From positions 1-40,584 of the IMG/VR virus record IMGVR_UViG_3300047586_000007: a DNA stretch of 40,584 nt; one strand, given 5' to 3'. The notes under the pieces were generated by a model, which saw only the letters and a list, made by a program, of their open reading frames with translations, made no database searches and had not been told where the DNA came from. Origin of the DNA: a virus. The position numbers were made by a program, and so were the translations under genes. Shown one piece after another: positions 31,608 to 38,706 of this stretch (positions are counted from its first letter, which is position 1; every line of letters begins with the position of its first letter).

Positions 31608-32502
31608 CTTCTCTCCTTATCGCCTTTGTAATGTATCTTCCGATCCAGCGCCTATAGAACTTTGGGAGTTTAATAAGTATCTCTCTTGGCGTGGCAAGAG
31701 CAATGATCCCGAAGAACCAAAACCCCGGGACAAGTAAGTTGAGGGGACGAAGACGGACAAAGTTGGTAATCTCTTCGAAGACTTCTTTGTTCGTGAGCCC
31801 GTTCTTGATTTGGATGAGCGACACATGATCTTTTAAAATCTCCTTTCCTCCTAGGTTAACCCAATCCACAACCGGTGACGATACCCGGCGCTTAATCCAG
31901 TAGCCAGGCTTAGTTGATGTGGAATCGTGCACTCGCACTGCAATTGCATCGTAAGGAAGAATTGAATAGCCCCATCCGTTAGCTATAACTTGAGATGTTA
32001 ATTGAGTTGTCTCTATAAACATCTTATTGCTTGTGCTACATCCTTGAAGCGCAGTCTTTCTGAATGCAAGCCCTGAGGGATTATTTGCTAAAACAATAGC
32101 ATCCTTTCCTCTCCACGCCCTGACCGGGTGCCTATCGTTACCTACGAACTGGTGATACCATCTGGATACGTGTCCTATGCCTGGACGTTTAAATGCGTCG
32201 ACGACATCGTTAACATATTGTCTAGTTGTAATCAAGTCATCTGCGCACATGAGTATTATGATCTCACCCTTACACGAATCAATAGCCGCCTGAAACGCCT
32301 TGCCAACCCCAACATTCTCTTTGCCCTTGATATACCTAACGCCAAGGGAAGTCCAATCAATATACTGAGTTGCGTCAGTTGAGTAGTCGTCATAGACCAC
32401 AATCTCGATATTCGTATAGTCTTGATTCTTAATACTATTGATAGTTTCTAGTATTAAGTGCCCCATTTGATGTGTTGCAATTGCGAAACTAACGGTTTGC
32501 AT
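31576..32502 (-). CDS. Glycosyltransferase family 2 with C-terminal membrane segment (copy 2)
   Basis: 308 residues. GT-A elements: SFAIATHQMGHLILETI, IEIVVYDDYSTDATQYI, NVGVGKAFQAAIDSCKGEIIILMCADDLI with CADD as metal site. The C-terminal segment (LLVPGFWFFGIIALATPREI and a basic RRED end) matches that of the gene at 29049, so these two arose by duplication. Membrane attachment suggests action on a lipid-linked or envelope acceptor. Overlaps both neighbouring genes. Confidence 0.88.
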   Translation of the reverse strand: MQTVSFAIATHQMGHLILETINSIKNQDYTNIEIVVYDDYSTDATQYIDWTSLGVRYIKGKENVGVGKAFQAAIDSCKGEIIILMCADDLITTRQYVNDVVDAFKRPGIGHVSRWYHQFVGNDRHPVRAWRGKDAIVLANNPSGLAFRKTALQGCSTSNKMFIETTQLTSQVIANGWGYSILPYDAIAVRVHDSTSTKPGYWIKRRVSSPVVDWVNLGGKEILKDHVSLIQIKNGLTNKEVFEEITNFVRLRPLNLLVPGFWFFGIIALATPREILIKLPKFYRRWIGRYITKAIRREDVFVGSTEKI

Positions 32503-33187
32503 AATAAATGATCCCCCGAACGATTATTACAAAAGCGATACCAATAGAAAGAATCGGATGCCTAACTAGCTTTTGCCACTTTCTATTTTCAACAAAAACC
32601 GTAAAACACCTATACTTTAAATCTAAGCACTTATCCTTTGGCCATTTGGCGGCATAGGCACGCATTGATTTTGTGTAGTATGCCTTCTTTCGGCAGTATT
32701 CAAGGAATGACACATCGTCATGGTGGTATAGAACGCTGTCCGTAGTAGTTCTTAGCCCCTTAATCCTCTGGCCCAAATCTGCATCCTCTGGGCCAACCAG
32801 ACTTTCGTCAAAAAGGGGCATACAACGCTTCAAAATCGCTCTAGGCACATCAACGGCCGTACCTGTGAGAAAAGATCGCTCAAAGGCCCTAATCCGGGCA
32901 AAGAAAGATGTTCCTACGATGATTTCAGGGATGTAAATACTGCTATACCCTATCTTGAGGAGCCAGTTGATCTCTTTTAGCAGATCTAGGGATATAGTCT
33001 GGTCACTATCAAGCCACAAGATTGCATCCCCGGTAGACTCTTGGATCCCCATATTCCTTTGCTTGGATCGCTCAAATCCTCGGTTTATTTCTATAAACTC
33101 AACATCTTTATGCGTGGATTTATCGATAGAATCCTTAAGGGCAGATAGGTCTCTTCCGTGGTTCGCCACTACAATCGAGATTTTCAT
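32489..33187 (-). CDS. Glycosyltransferase family 2 (third type)
   Basis: 232 residues from the ATG at 33187, which overlaps the upstream stop as ATGA; a longer in-frame start lies inside the flavoprotein gene and is a shadow. KISIVVANHGRDLSALKDSI opens the GT-A fold; KQRNMGIQESTGDAILWLDSD supplies the DSD metal site; PLFDESLVGPEDADLGQRI carries the ED acidic residues typical of family 2. A C-terminal hydrophobic segment (ILSIGIAFVIIVRGIIYY) anchors it to the membrane. Sequence is unlike the paralogous pair nearby. Confidence 0.85.
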   Translation of the reverse strand: MKISIVVANHGRDLSALKDSIDKSTHKDVEFIEINRGFERSKQRNMGIQESTGDAILWLDSDQTISLDLLKEINWLLKIGYSSIYIPEIIVGTSFFARIRAFERSFLTGTAVDVPRAILKRCMPLFDESLVGPEDADLGQRIKGLRTTTDSVLYHHDDVSFLEYCRKKAYYTKSMRAYAAKWPKDKCLDLKYRCFTVFVENRKWQKLVRHPILSIGIAFVIIVRGIIYYANR

Positions 33188-34287
33188 ACGTCCAACCCGT
33201 CCTCTACAGATGCCGAAATTCCCTGGAATTTCCATTTGCCATAACGCCCAATCGAATGAATATCGTATTCCCGCATGGACTCTAACATCCCCGGCCTGGG
33301 ATCCCTGCCGGGATAAACCCACGTATATCCGCACGGAATAATAACCTGATCTGAATACACAGCACCGCCAATGAATCCCCAATCTGAGAGTTCATTTATG
33401 ATCTTGCTCTCGCTTGATACAGGAATCCCCTTTGCGATTGCTTGCTCTACATAAATAGACACATAGTCCCCACCTGGCGCCGATTCCTTATGGACATTGC
33501 TATAAAATCCAACTCTATATATATTGCTCTTAGATAACGGAATATATAACCAATGCTCTTTCGGGGTATTCGGGCCTTTGTAAGCGCCTATATTTGTAAT
33601 CGAGGTTGAGTTATAAGGGAGATTCTCAGGAAGATCACATATCTGGTACAGCTTATTTAATGGGATTGTAGATATAAGGCGGTCATACTCTACATCCGAC
33701 CCGTCTGAAAACTCGACAACCTTTACCTTTATAAATATCCGAGTCGCTTCTTTCTTGTACTCTATCTTGCTTGTAGACGCTAACTTCTTAATAATAGAAT
33801 CAAAGCCATGTTTAGGATAGTAGAAACAATCATTATATCCCGATCCCCGTGGGTCAGGGGTCTTTGCGGGATCGTCCTGCGCCACATTGTTATATAACCC
33901 TGCTGTGTATGATTCGCTCCAGGGGTCAAAGAACATCGAGCAAAGATCCTTGCTGAATTTTCCATGAAACCACGCTTTCATAGTTCCGGGGTTTACTTCT
34001 GATTCGCTTTGTGTGAAGGTCTGGATCGGGTAGGGTAAAATCTTATTAAAATAAATTCCGGCATCTCGCTTATATTCTTTCAACTCTCCAAACTGTCTCA
34101 GGAAATCTATCGCCCTTCCATGTCCAAAGATCCAATGCCCCCCGCCCTTCTCAAAGGTGAATCCGCTCTTCCGGTATGTCATACTGATACCGCCAGGGCC
34201 ATCAGAGGCTTCGTAGATATCTGCGTCACCGATCTTCCATGCGGCTGTTAAGCCTGTGATTCCCGCTCCGAGGATTACTGTTTTCAC
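33184..34287 (-). CDS. FAD-dependent oxidoreductase, UDP-galactopyranose mutase / amine-oxidase-like
   Basis: 367 residues from a GTG at 34287 with AAGGAATTCCA upstream and a GTGA overlap with the preceding stop. GAGITGLTAAW (residues 7-17) binds the ADP part of FAD; GPGGISMTYRKSGFTFEKGGGHWIFGH and YPIQTF follow, then VVEFSDGSDVEYDRLISTIPL. This order is shared by UDP-galactopyranose mutases and related flavoproteins found in surface-polysaccharide gene clusters. A ring-contraction or related sugar reaction would fit its neighbours; the exact reaction is not shown. Confidence 0.8.
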   Translation of the reverse strand: MKTVILGAGITGLTAAWKIGDADIYEASDGPGGISMTYRKSGFTFEKGGGHWIFGHGRAIDFLRQFGELKEYKRDAGIYFNKILPYPIQTFTQSESEVNPGTMKAWFHGKFSKDLCSMFFDPWSESYTAGLYNNVAQDDPAKTPDPRGSGYNDCFYYPKHGFDSIIKKLASTSKIEYKKEATRIFIKVKVVEFSDGSDVEYDRLISTIPLNKLYQICDLPENLPYNSTSITNIGAYKGPNTPKEHWLYIPLSKSNIYRVGFYSNVHKESAPGGDYVSIYVEQAIAKGIPVSSESKIINELSDWGFIGGAVYSDQVIIPCGYTWVYPGRDPRPGMLESMREYDIHSIGRYGKWKFQGISASVEDGLDV

Positions 34288-34772
34288 TGGAATTCCTTTT
34301 GATATGCATAACTTCGACAAGACTTGCTTTTCAAGTAATTTATCTGATCCTTTGTTAAGTCATAAAAAAATGTCATATCAGAAAGATTAAAAAGAACCAT
34401 CGGGCTTTCACGAAATATCCTATGCTCCATATTTTTTTCAAGTTTGTGTAAAAAATTTCCATATACCTTCCCAAGCATCTCATCTACAAAGAAAATCATT
34501 ACTGGCAATCCATGCTTTAAAGAAATTTTTTTATAACAATCGTAAGATCTTTTATCAAACCCTGTTTTTGGAACTGAGTTCAACCGGGCTTTTGTTTTTG
34601 TTTCAGCAATAATTATGCTATCCTTATTCTTTATCGCCAGCCTATCAAATGCGTGTGGGCCTATCTTTTGTGGCTCGTATATAACAAATCCTTTATCTCT
34701 TAGAATTTTGTTGACGATATCTTCTCCAAAATCGCCCTTTTGAACCTCTTTTTTCTCATCCCAACAAGCCAT
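34284..34772 (-). CDS. PD-(D/E)XK-type nuclease-like protein
   Basis: 162 residues from the ATG at 34772, inside the end of the methyltransferase gene. A candidate nuclease core is visible: GDFGEDIVNKILRDKGFVIYE (Glu 17), AFDRLA (Asp 43) and IIIAETKTKAR (Glu 57, Lys 59), the spacing of PD-(D/E)XK enzymes such as resolvases and restriction-type nucleases. It follows the adenine methyltransferase, so a restriction-like or DNA-processing link is possible but not shown. Fold assignment from motif pattern only. Confidence 0.6.
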   Translation of the reverse strand: MACWDEKKEVQKGDFGEDIVNKILRDKGFVIYEPQKIGPHAFDRLAIKNKDSIIIAETKTKARLNSVPKTGFDKRSYDCYKKISLKHGLPVMIFFVDEMLGKVYGNFLHKLEKNMEHRIFRESPMVLFNLSDMTFFYDLTKDQINYLKSKSCRSYAYQKEFQ

Positions 34773-35829
34773 TTTCAACGCCCCCGGTGATAATCCCTTC
34801 CTTCTTTTCCCTCGAATAATATTCAAACATATTTCCTGCGCAAGTCTTCTTAACTAATGAATAGAATTCTACAGGCTTTCTTGAATGCTCTCTTCTCGTA
34901 GATCTAATAATATCTCTTTCCGTTGTATTGTGAAAGTATGGCCTTCCCTTAACAGCCAATAAACAAAATTCACATTGCATTCTAAGCCAAGAACCCATTC
35001 CAATTTTCTCTTTATCCCAAACAAGTGTTGCTTTATATGTAAACCCCCATCTTTCAATTAACTCTTTAGCATCCCAAATAAATTGATGCGTTGTCCATAA
35101 CCATAAAACGCAATCATCTTTAAAAAATCCTTTACTGGTATTAAATATCTCTTCAGCATCTTGCTCTGGATACGGGCACGCCACCCTTGAAGAGTCGGGA
35201 TCGTATTCTCTTCCATACTTCCACGGAGGGTCTAAAATAACAACATCAAACTTGCCTTCAACCTTTTTCTCTTCGATTATTTTCTTTTTTATTTCTTCTA
35301 GTTTCTTCGCTCTTTTCTTCTTTTTAACTTCTTTAGTTGGAGTTCTTTCTATAATTGCTTTCATCAACTCCGGGTCGGCCTCTGCCTCCGTTGCGTACTT
35401 TCCCGCATTTCGCACCGTTTTCTCGCTAACTCCATGCTCGGTTGCTAGGGTTTCGGAGGTTCTGCTAACTGGGTAACTTTTACCCAGTATTCCTTCTGGC
35501 CTTCCTTCAGCCTTTTTCGTCCTGTTATACCTTCTCCCCAACGCCAACCTGAACGCGTCCGGGGTTAGGTTGCGACGGGATAGTTGGTTGGCATCTATCC
35601 AGTCAGCCGCTTGTTCTTCTGTTTTAAAATTTATCCTTTTTACCCTAAAATAAATCCCAAGTTCCGTGCAAATTTTATACCTATTATGCCCATCAATAAG
35701 AACATTACCCCAGACAATCAATGGTTCTCTACATCCATCGCTTATAATGCTTTCCTTTAGCCCATTAAATTCTTCGTCAGATAGTCTTGGAAGAAGGCTT
35801 TCAAACTTTTTTATTATTTCTATTTCCAT
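34756..35829 (-). CDS. ParB-like domain fused to MT-A70 adenine methyltransferase
   Basis: 357 residues. The N-terminal 150 form a ParB/Srx-type domain (LIDGHNRYKICTELG at about 44-58; a helix-turn-helix-like SETLATEHGVSEKTVRNAGKY), which would bind DNA. A lysine-rich linker (170-190) leads to the methyltransferase: DVVILDPPWKYG with DPPW at 200-203, VLWLWTTHQFIWDAKELIERWGF and REHSRKPVEFYSLVKK. MT-A70 enzymes make N6-methyladenine; phages use this to protect their DNA or set regulation. It is the first large gene of the leftward unit, so it is probably made early. Confidence 0.9.
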   Translation of the reverse strand: MEIEIIKKFESLLPRLSDEEFNGLKESIISDGCREPLIVWGNVLIDGHNRYKICTELGIYFRVKRINFKTEEQAADWIDANQLSRRNLTPDAFRLALGRRYNRTKKAEGRPEGILGKSYPVSRTSETLATEHGVSEKTVRNAGKYATEAEADPELMKAIIERTPTKEVKKKKRAKKLEEIKKKIIEEKKVEGKFDVVILDPPWKYGREYDPDSSRVACPYPEQDAEEIFNTSKGFFKDDCVLWLWTTHQFIWDAKELIERWGFTYKATLVWDKEKIGMGSWLRMQCEFCLLAVKGRPYFHNTTERDIIRSTRREHSRKPVEFYSLVKKTCAGNMFEYYSREKKEGIITGGVENGLLG

Positions 35830-35847
35830 TTTATAATTCCTTTGTTT

Positions 35848-36035
35848 TTACATAGCCCGACTTAAACACTTATTCCTGTGATTCAGAATGTGCTGTGTTA
35901 ATTGCCAGGCGAAACTTATCTGCTCGGGGCAGTTCGGACTTTCGCAGTCCTCACCATTATCACAGTCGGGGCCGAATGGTTGTAGTCGGGTTTAACACTC
36001 CGGTGGTTCCCCTTTAAAGAGCATCTCTTATTCAT
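35848..36035 (-). pseudogene. Small Cys-rich protein split by a -1 frame change
   Basis: The ATG at 36035 (GGGGGT upstream) opens MNKRCSLKGNHRSVKPDYN and this frame ends at 35916. In the -1 frame, right after that point, the translation reads PFGPDCDNGEDCESPNCPEQ and continues to ATG-TAA at 35848, with four Cys and two His. That frame has no start codon of its own after an upstream TAA. A one-base deletion, a sequencing error or recoding would join them into one zinc protein of about 60 residues. A TTTAAAG slippery heptamer is present but lies too early to give the product. Confidence 0.4.
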
Positions 36036-36202
36036 AGTCTACCCCCAAGATGAAAAGACGAGAAAAGACTTGGGCATAAAAGGAAAGTCCCCGGTGACAG
36101 CCGACATGTTAGCCGTCTAGAGGTTAGAGCCTCTCCGGGGACAAAAAAAGAGCGCCTTGAATTTTCAAAGTACTCGGTTGATTTAATCGATATACATGTC
36201 AT
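36032..36202 (-). CDS. Possible leader reading frame across structured leader RNA
   Basis: ATG at 36202 has AAAGGAAAC upstream and the frame stays open for 56 codons through the three-way-junction RNA, ending in a TGA that overlaps the ATG at 36035 (ATGA). The peptide (MTCISIKSTEYFENSRR, then SFFVPGEALTS) has no recognised motif. It could be a real small protein, or a leader whose translation affects the RNA fold and the next start site. Confidence 0.28.
   Translation of the reverse strand: MTCISIKSTEYFENSRRSFFVPGEALTSRRLTCRLSPGTFLLCPSLFSSFHLGGRL
36044..36074 (-). promoter_or_regulatory. Hairpin masking the ribosome site of the Cys-rich gene
   Basis: On the minus strand CCCAAG (36074-36069) pairs with CTTGGG (36049-36044) around a 19-base loop that repeats TCTTTTC. 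The 3' arm merges with the GGGGG ribosome site before the ATG at 36035, so folding would hinder initiation. Confidence 0.4.
36087..36142 (-). ncRNA. Predicted three-way-junction leader RNA
   Basis: On the minus strand: P1 GTCCCCGG/CCGGGGAC (36142-36135 with 36094-36087), P2 AGAGG/CCTCT (loop six bases) and P3 GACGGCT/GGCTGTC (loop AACATGTC), with single A linkers between helices. Two G-U wobbles in P3 pair only in the minus-strand RNA and become A/C mismatches on the plus strand, which indicates the transcribed strand. It lies downstream of the leftward promoter and upstream of the methyltransferase gene. It could be a riboswitch-like or protein-binding leader; it matches no class that I recognise. 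Confidence 0.5.
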
Positions 36203-36252
36203 TTATGTTTCCTTTAACGTCTCCCTAACGACGAGCTTTAACAACAAAAGAA

Positions 36253-36280
36253 ATTCTACCAAATCCCGAGAAAAAAGCAA
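36253..36280 (-). promoter_or_regulatory. Leftward promoter candidate
   Basis: On the minus strand TTGCTT (36280-36275), a 16-base spacer and TAGAAT (36258-36253), preceded by TGG. It would start transcription near 36245 and drive the leader RNA, the methyltransferase and possibly the whole 32-kb leftward unit. Confidence 0.45.
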
Positions 36281-36283
36281 GCG

Positions 36284-36335
36284 AATTTATTTTTTTTCTT
36301 TCATAAAGTTCGATTCCTCGTCGAGAAAATAAATT
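36284..36335. promoter_or_regulatory. Inverted repeat between divergent promoters (operator candidate)
   Basis: AATTTATTTT (36284-36293) and AAAATAAATT (36326-36335) are perfect 10-base inverted repeats 32 bases apart. Between them lies TTCGATTCCTCGTCGAGAA, itself nearly symmetric (TCGA..TCGA). They sit exactly between the two promoters and would suit a regulator acting on both. Confidence 0.4.
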
Positions 36336-36345
36336 ATCTTTTTTG

Positions 36346-36374
36346 TTGACAATGGCGTGTGTGTGTGCTATTCT
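36346..36374 (+). promoter_or_regulatory. Rightward promoter
   Basis: A perfect TTGACA (36346-36351), 17 bases, then TATTCT (36369-36374), with AT-rich sequence upstream. The spacer is a GT run. It lies about 20 bases before the ATG-proximal ribosome site of the first rightward gene, so this is probably the main rightward early promoter. Confidence 0.7.
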
Positions 36375-36396
36375 AGCATCATGAAAGGAGCGATAA

Positions 36397-36525
36397 ATGG
36401 AAAAAATCGAATGTCCAAATTGCAAGTCGAAGAATGTTCTAACAAGGCAGTCGGGAGAAAGATGGTGCCGGAGATGTGGCGCGCAGTGGAAGCAAAAGAA
36501 AGGGAAAAAGAAATGTTCAAGTTAA
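36397..36525 (+). CDS. Small zinc-ribbon protein (42 aa)
   Basis: First gene after the rightward promoter; AAAGGAG lies before its ATG. CPNC (residues 6-9) and CRRCG (24-28) form a classical zinc ribbon, followed by a lysine-rich tail (QWKQKKGKKKC). Such ribbons bind nucleic acid or RNA polymerase; this place in the genome suits an early regulator. It overlaps the next gene by 13 bases. Confidence 0.7.
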   Translation: MEKIECPNCKSKNVLTRQSGERWCRRCGAQWKQKKGKKKCSS

Positions 36526-36839
36526 TTCTATTTATCTTTCTTATGTTACCAACGCTATCATTCGCTTATACGAACGATCAAATAGCAAACGCGATCTTTA
36601 AGGCGGAGAATAGCAAGGTTCACCCCTACGGGATCATGGTTAAATATAGGGTAACTACCCCTAGACAGGCATGTTTGAACACCATAGCCCATGCGAAAAG
36701 AGATTGGAATGGTAAAGGCGATTTCATAGCTTTCTTAGGGAAGCGATATGCTCCGGTTGGAGCGAGCAATGATCTTAGAGGACTGAACCGTAACTGGATT
36801 AAAAACGTTAAACACTTCCTGGAGGCCCAAAATGGATAA
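36513..36839 (+). CDS. Secreted protein, lysozyme-like candidate
   Basis: 108 residues from the ATG at 36513 (AAAGGGAAA upstream); a longer in-frame start overlaps the promoter and is rejected. The N-terminus MFKLILFIFLMLPTLSFAY is a signal or signal-arrest-release segment. The mature part has IANAIFKAENS, PYGIMVKY, CLNTIAHAKRDW, FIAFLGKRYAPVGASNDLRGLN and NWIKNVKHF, a pattern that recurs in phage proteins of possible murein-hydrolase type, with the Glu in KAEN as candidate catalytic residue. No other endolysin was found in the genome. Its early position is unusual. Confidence 0.5.
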   Translation: MFKLILFIFLMLPTLSFAYTNDQIANAIFKAENSKVHPYGIMVKYRVTTPRQACLNTIAHAKRDWNGKGDFIAFLGKRYAPVGASNDLRGLNRNWIKNVKHFLEAQNG

Positions 36840-37011
36840 CCTCGAAATAAATATCAGATGTGCGCTCGGAATACCTGGATCAGGTAATCATGTGATCGAT
36901 CTTCAAGAAAGAATGGCAGACTCTCAAAGCTCGAGGCCTCGATGTATGGACTGCGGGTTTGATACGTGCCGATGTGATGACTATTATGAGAGGGGACGCG
37001 AAGATGAATAA
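36832..37011 (+). CDS. Small Cys-rich hypothetical protein (59 aa)
   Basis: ATG at 36832 has GGAGG nine bases upstream and overlaps the preceding stop. The C-terminal part CMDCGFDTCRCDDYYERGR contains four Cys in a compact zinc-knuckle-like arrangement. It overlaps the exonuclease start by eight bases. Function unknown; possibly linked to the recombination genes that follow. Confidence 0.55.
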   Translation: MDNLEINIRCALGIPGSGNHVIDLQERMADSQSSRPRCMDCGFDTCRCDDYYERGREDE

Positions 37012-37852
37012 CGAAGAGAGAAGAAATTATCTTGGTGGATCAGAAATAGCGGCCGCAATGGGATTGAATCGTTGGCAAACGCCTCTTAAACTCTGGGCAG
37101 TAAAGACAGGTGTCGTAGCCCCGGACAACTTGGATGATGTCGAGGCCGTACAAATCGGGATTGAACTTGAGGAACCCGTAGCCAAGATGTTCGAAAAGAA
37201 AACGGGCTTTAAGGTTCGCAAGGCGCCATGTTTATACATTGGTGAAGAGCCTTGGATGCGTTGCCAGGTTGATCGCCTACTTACCGGGACGGATGAGTTA
37301 TTAGAGGTAAAGACCTGCTCTGCCTGGAAAGAAAAGGACTGGGATAATGAAGAAATCCCGATTGAATACATTCTCCAGGTGTCTTGGCAGTTAATGATTA
37401 CGGGCCGCAAGGTGGGTTGGATCGCGGTTCTTATCGGTGGCCAGAAATTCCGCTATAAGAAGATCCTGGCCGATCAAGAATTGTTCGACAAGATGACTGA
37501 GGCGGCCAAGGTATTCTGGAATTTAGTGCAATCAAACACACCGCCAGGCCCCATGGGTGACGATAACAGCTTTTTGGTTGAGTTATTTCCCAGGGGTAAC
37601 GATCAAATGCTTATGGCATCTCAGGAAGTTACTGATTTAATAGGAAAACTTAATTTAGTAAAATCAGAGATAAAGACGTGCATTGACACCAAGGATGAAC
37701 TAGAGGCGCGATTAAAAGCAATAATTGGTGAAGCAGGGGGAATTCAAACTCCTGAGTTTATTGCAAGATGGATTAATGTGAAGGGTAGCACGTACACGGT
37801 TACTAAGCCGGATAGCCGACAACTTAGAATAACCAAAATAGGGGGCAGGTAA
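37004..37852 (+). CDS. YqaJ-type exonuclease
   Basis: 282 residues from the ATG at 37004 with GAGAGGGGA upstream; the longer frame upstream is a shadow. Signals of the lambda exonuclease/YqaJ fold: RRNYLGGSEIAAAMGLNRWQ, QIGIELEEPVAKMFEKKTG, MRCQVDRLL (Asp), ELLEVKTCSA (ExK) and YILQVSWQLMITG. These enzymes degrade one strand at DNA ends to make 3' overhangs. It is followed with a one-base overlap by the RecT gene, giving a two-gene recombination pair. A C-terminal coiled part (residues 215-250) extends the basic domain. Confidence 0.9.
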   Translation: MNNEERRNYLGGSEIAAAMGLNRWQTPLKLWAVKTGVVAPDNLDDVEAVQIGIELEEPVAKMFEKKTGFKVRKAPCLYIGEEPWMRCQVDRLLTGTDELLEVKTCSAWKEKDWDNEEIPIEYILQVSWQLMITGRKVGWIAVLIGGQKFRYKKILADQELFDKMTEAAKVFWNLVQSNTPPGPMGDDNSFLVELFPRGNDQMLMASQEVTDLIGKLNLVKSEIKTCIDTKDELEARLKAIIGEAGGIQTPEFIARWINVKGSTYTVTKPDSRQLRITKIGGR

Positions 37853-38706
37853 TGAACGCATTAATACCAATTGCAGATGTAGAGAAGATGGCAAATGCAG
37901 TTGCCAAGTCAGGATTGTTTGGTATGAAAACACCGGAACAGGCATTTGCTCTTATGATGATCGCACAAGCTGAAGGAAGTCATCCGGCGCTGGCGTGTCA
38001 GACGTTTGACATCATCCTTGGTAAGCCAGCACTAAAATCATCGGCAATGTTAGGACGATTTCAACAGGCCGGGGGTGTTATAAAGTGGATTAAGCATACG
38101 GATCAAGAGGTTTCTGCAGAATTCTCTCATCCGCAATCGCCTACGCCGTTATTAATTGAGTGGACAATGGAACGCGCAAAGAGGGCGGGACTTGGGGCTA
38201 AGGACAATTGGATCAAGTATCCACGGCAGATGCTAAGGGCTAGAGTTATTTCAGAGGGCGTAAGGGCTACCTTCCCATCGTCAAGCAATGGCATGTATGC
38301 AACCGAGGAAGTCGTTGACATGGATACTGTTAAAGATCCGATTGTAATTAAGTCATCGAATACAGTTGAAGGATTAAAAGAAGTTCTTAACTCTAAACCA
38401 AAAGAACTGGTTCAGGATGCGGATATAAATCAAGATATGCCCGATACAATCGACTTATCCCAGAAAGGACTCACGCCCGTTAACCAAGATCCTAGCACGC
38501 TTCCGGATTCTCTGGATGACGGAACGCATAAGAATGTAATCACAGATCCGCAGAGAAAGCGTTTATACGCTATCGCAATGGGTGCGGGAATGACTCAAGA
38601 GGGATTCAAAGAATGGCTAATGTTCAACTTTAATTATGCGTCGTCTAAAGATATTCTTAAATCCGATTATGAGAAGATTTGCACAGCTGCGGGGTTAAAG
38701 AAATGA
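37852..38706 (+). CDS. recT-like: RecT-type single-strand annealing protein
   Basis: 284 residues. ALACQTFDIILGKPALKSSAM, GRFQQAGGVIKWIKH, then PLLIEWTMERAKRAGL, NWIKYPRQMLRARVISEGVRATFP and YATEEVVD follow the RecT/Redbeta-family plan. It anneals single strands exposed by the exonuclease upstream. The C-terminal 70 residues contain a separate small helical module (QRKRLYAIAMGAGMTQEGFKEWL) as in several phage annealing proteins. Start by TAATG overlap. Confidence 0.9.
   Translation: MNALIPIADVEKMANAVAKSGLFGMKTPEQAFALMMIAQAEGSHPALACQTFDIILGKPALKSSAMLGRFQQAGGVIKWIKHTDQEVSAEFSHPQSPTPLLIEWTMERAKRAGLGAKDNWIKYPRQMLRARVISEGVRATFPSSSNGMYATEEVVDMDTVKDPIVIKSSNTVEGLKEVLNSKPKELVQDADINQDMPDTIDLSQKGLTPVNQDPSTLPDSLDDGTHKNVITDPQRKRLYAIAMGAGMTQEGFKEWLMFNFNYASSKDILKSDYEKICTAAGLKK

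Noticed and set aside
36225-36425. 66-codon minus-strand frame across the control region
   Set aside because: It spans the divergent promoters and the first rightward gene, and no initiation signal fits.
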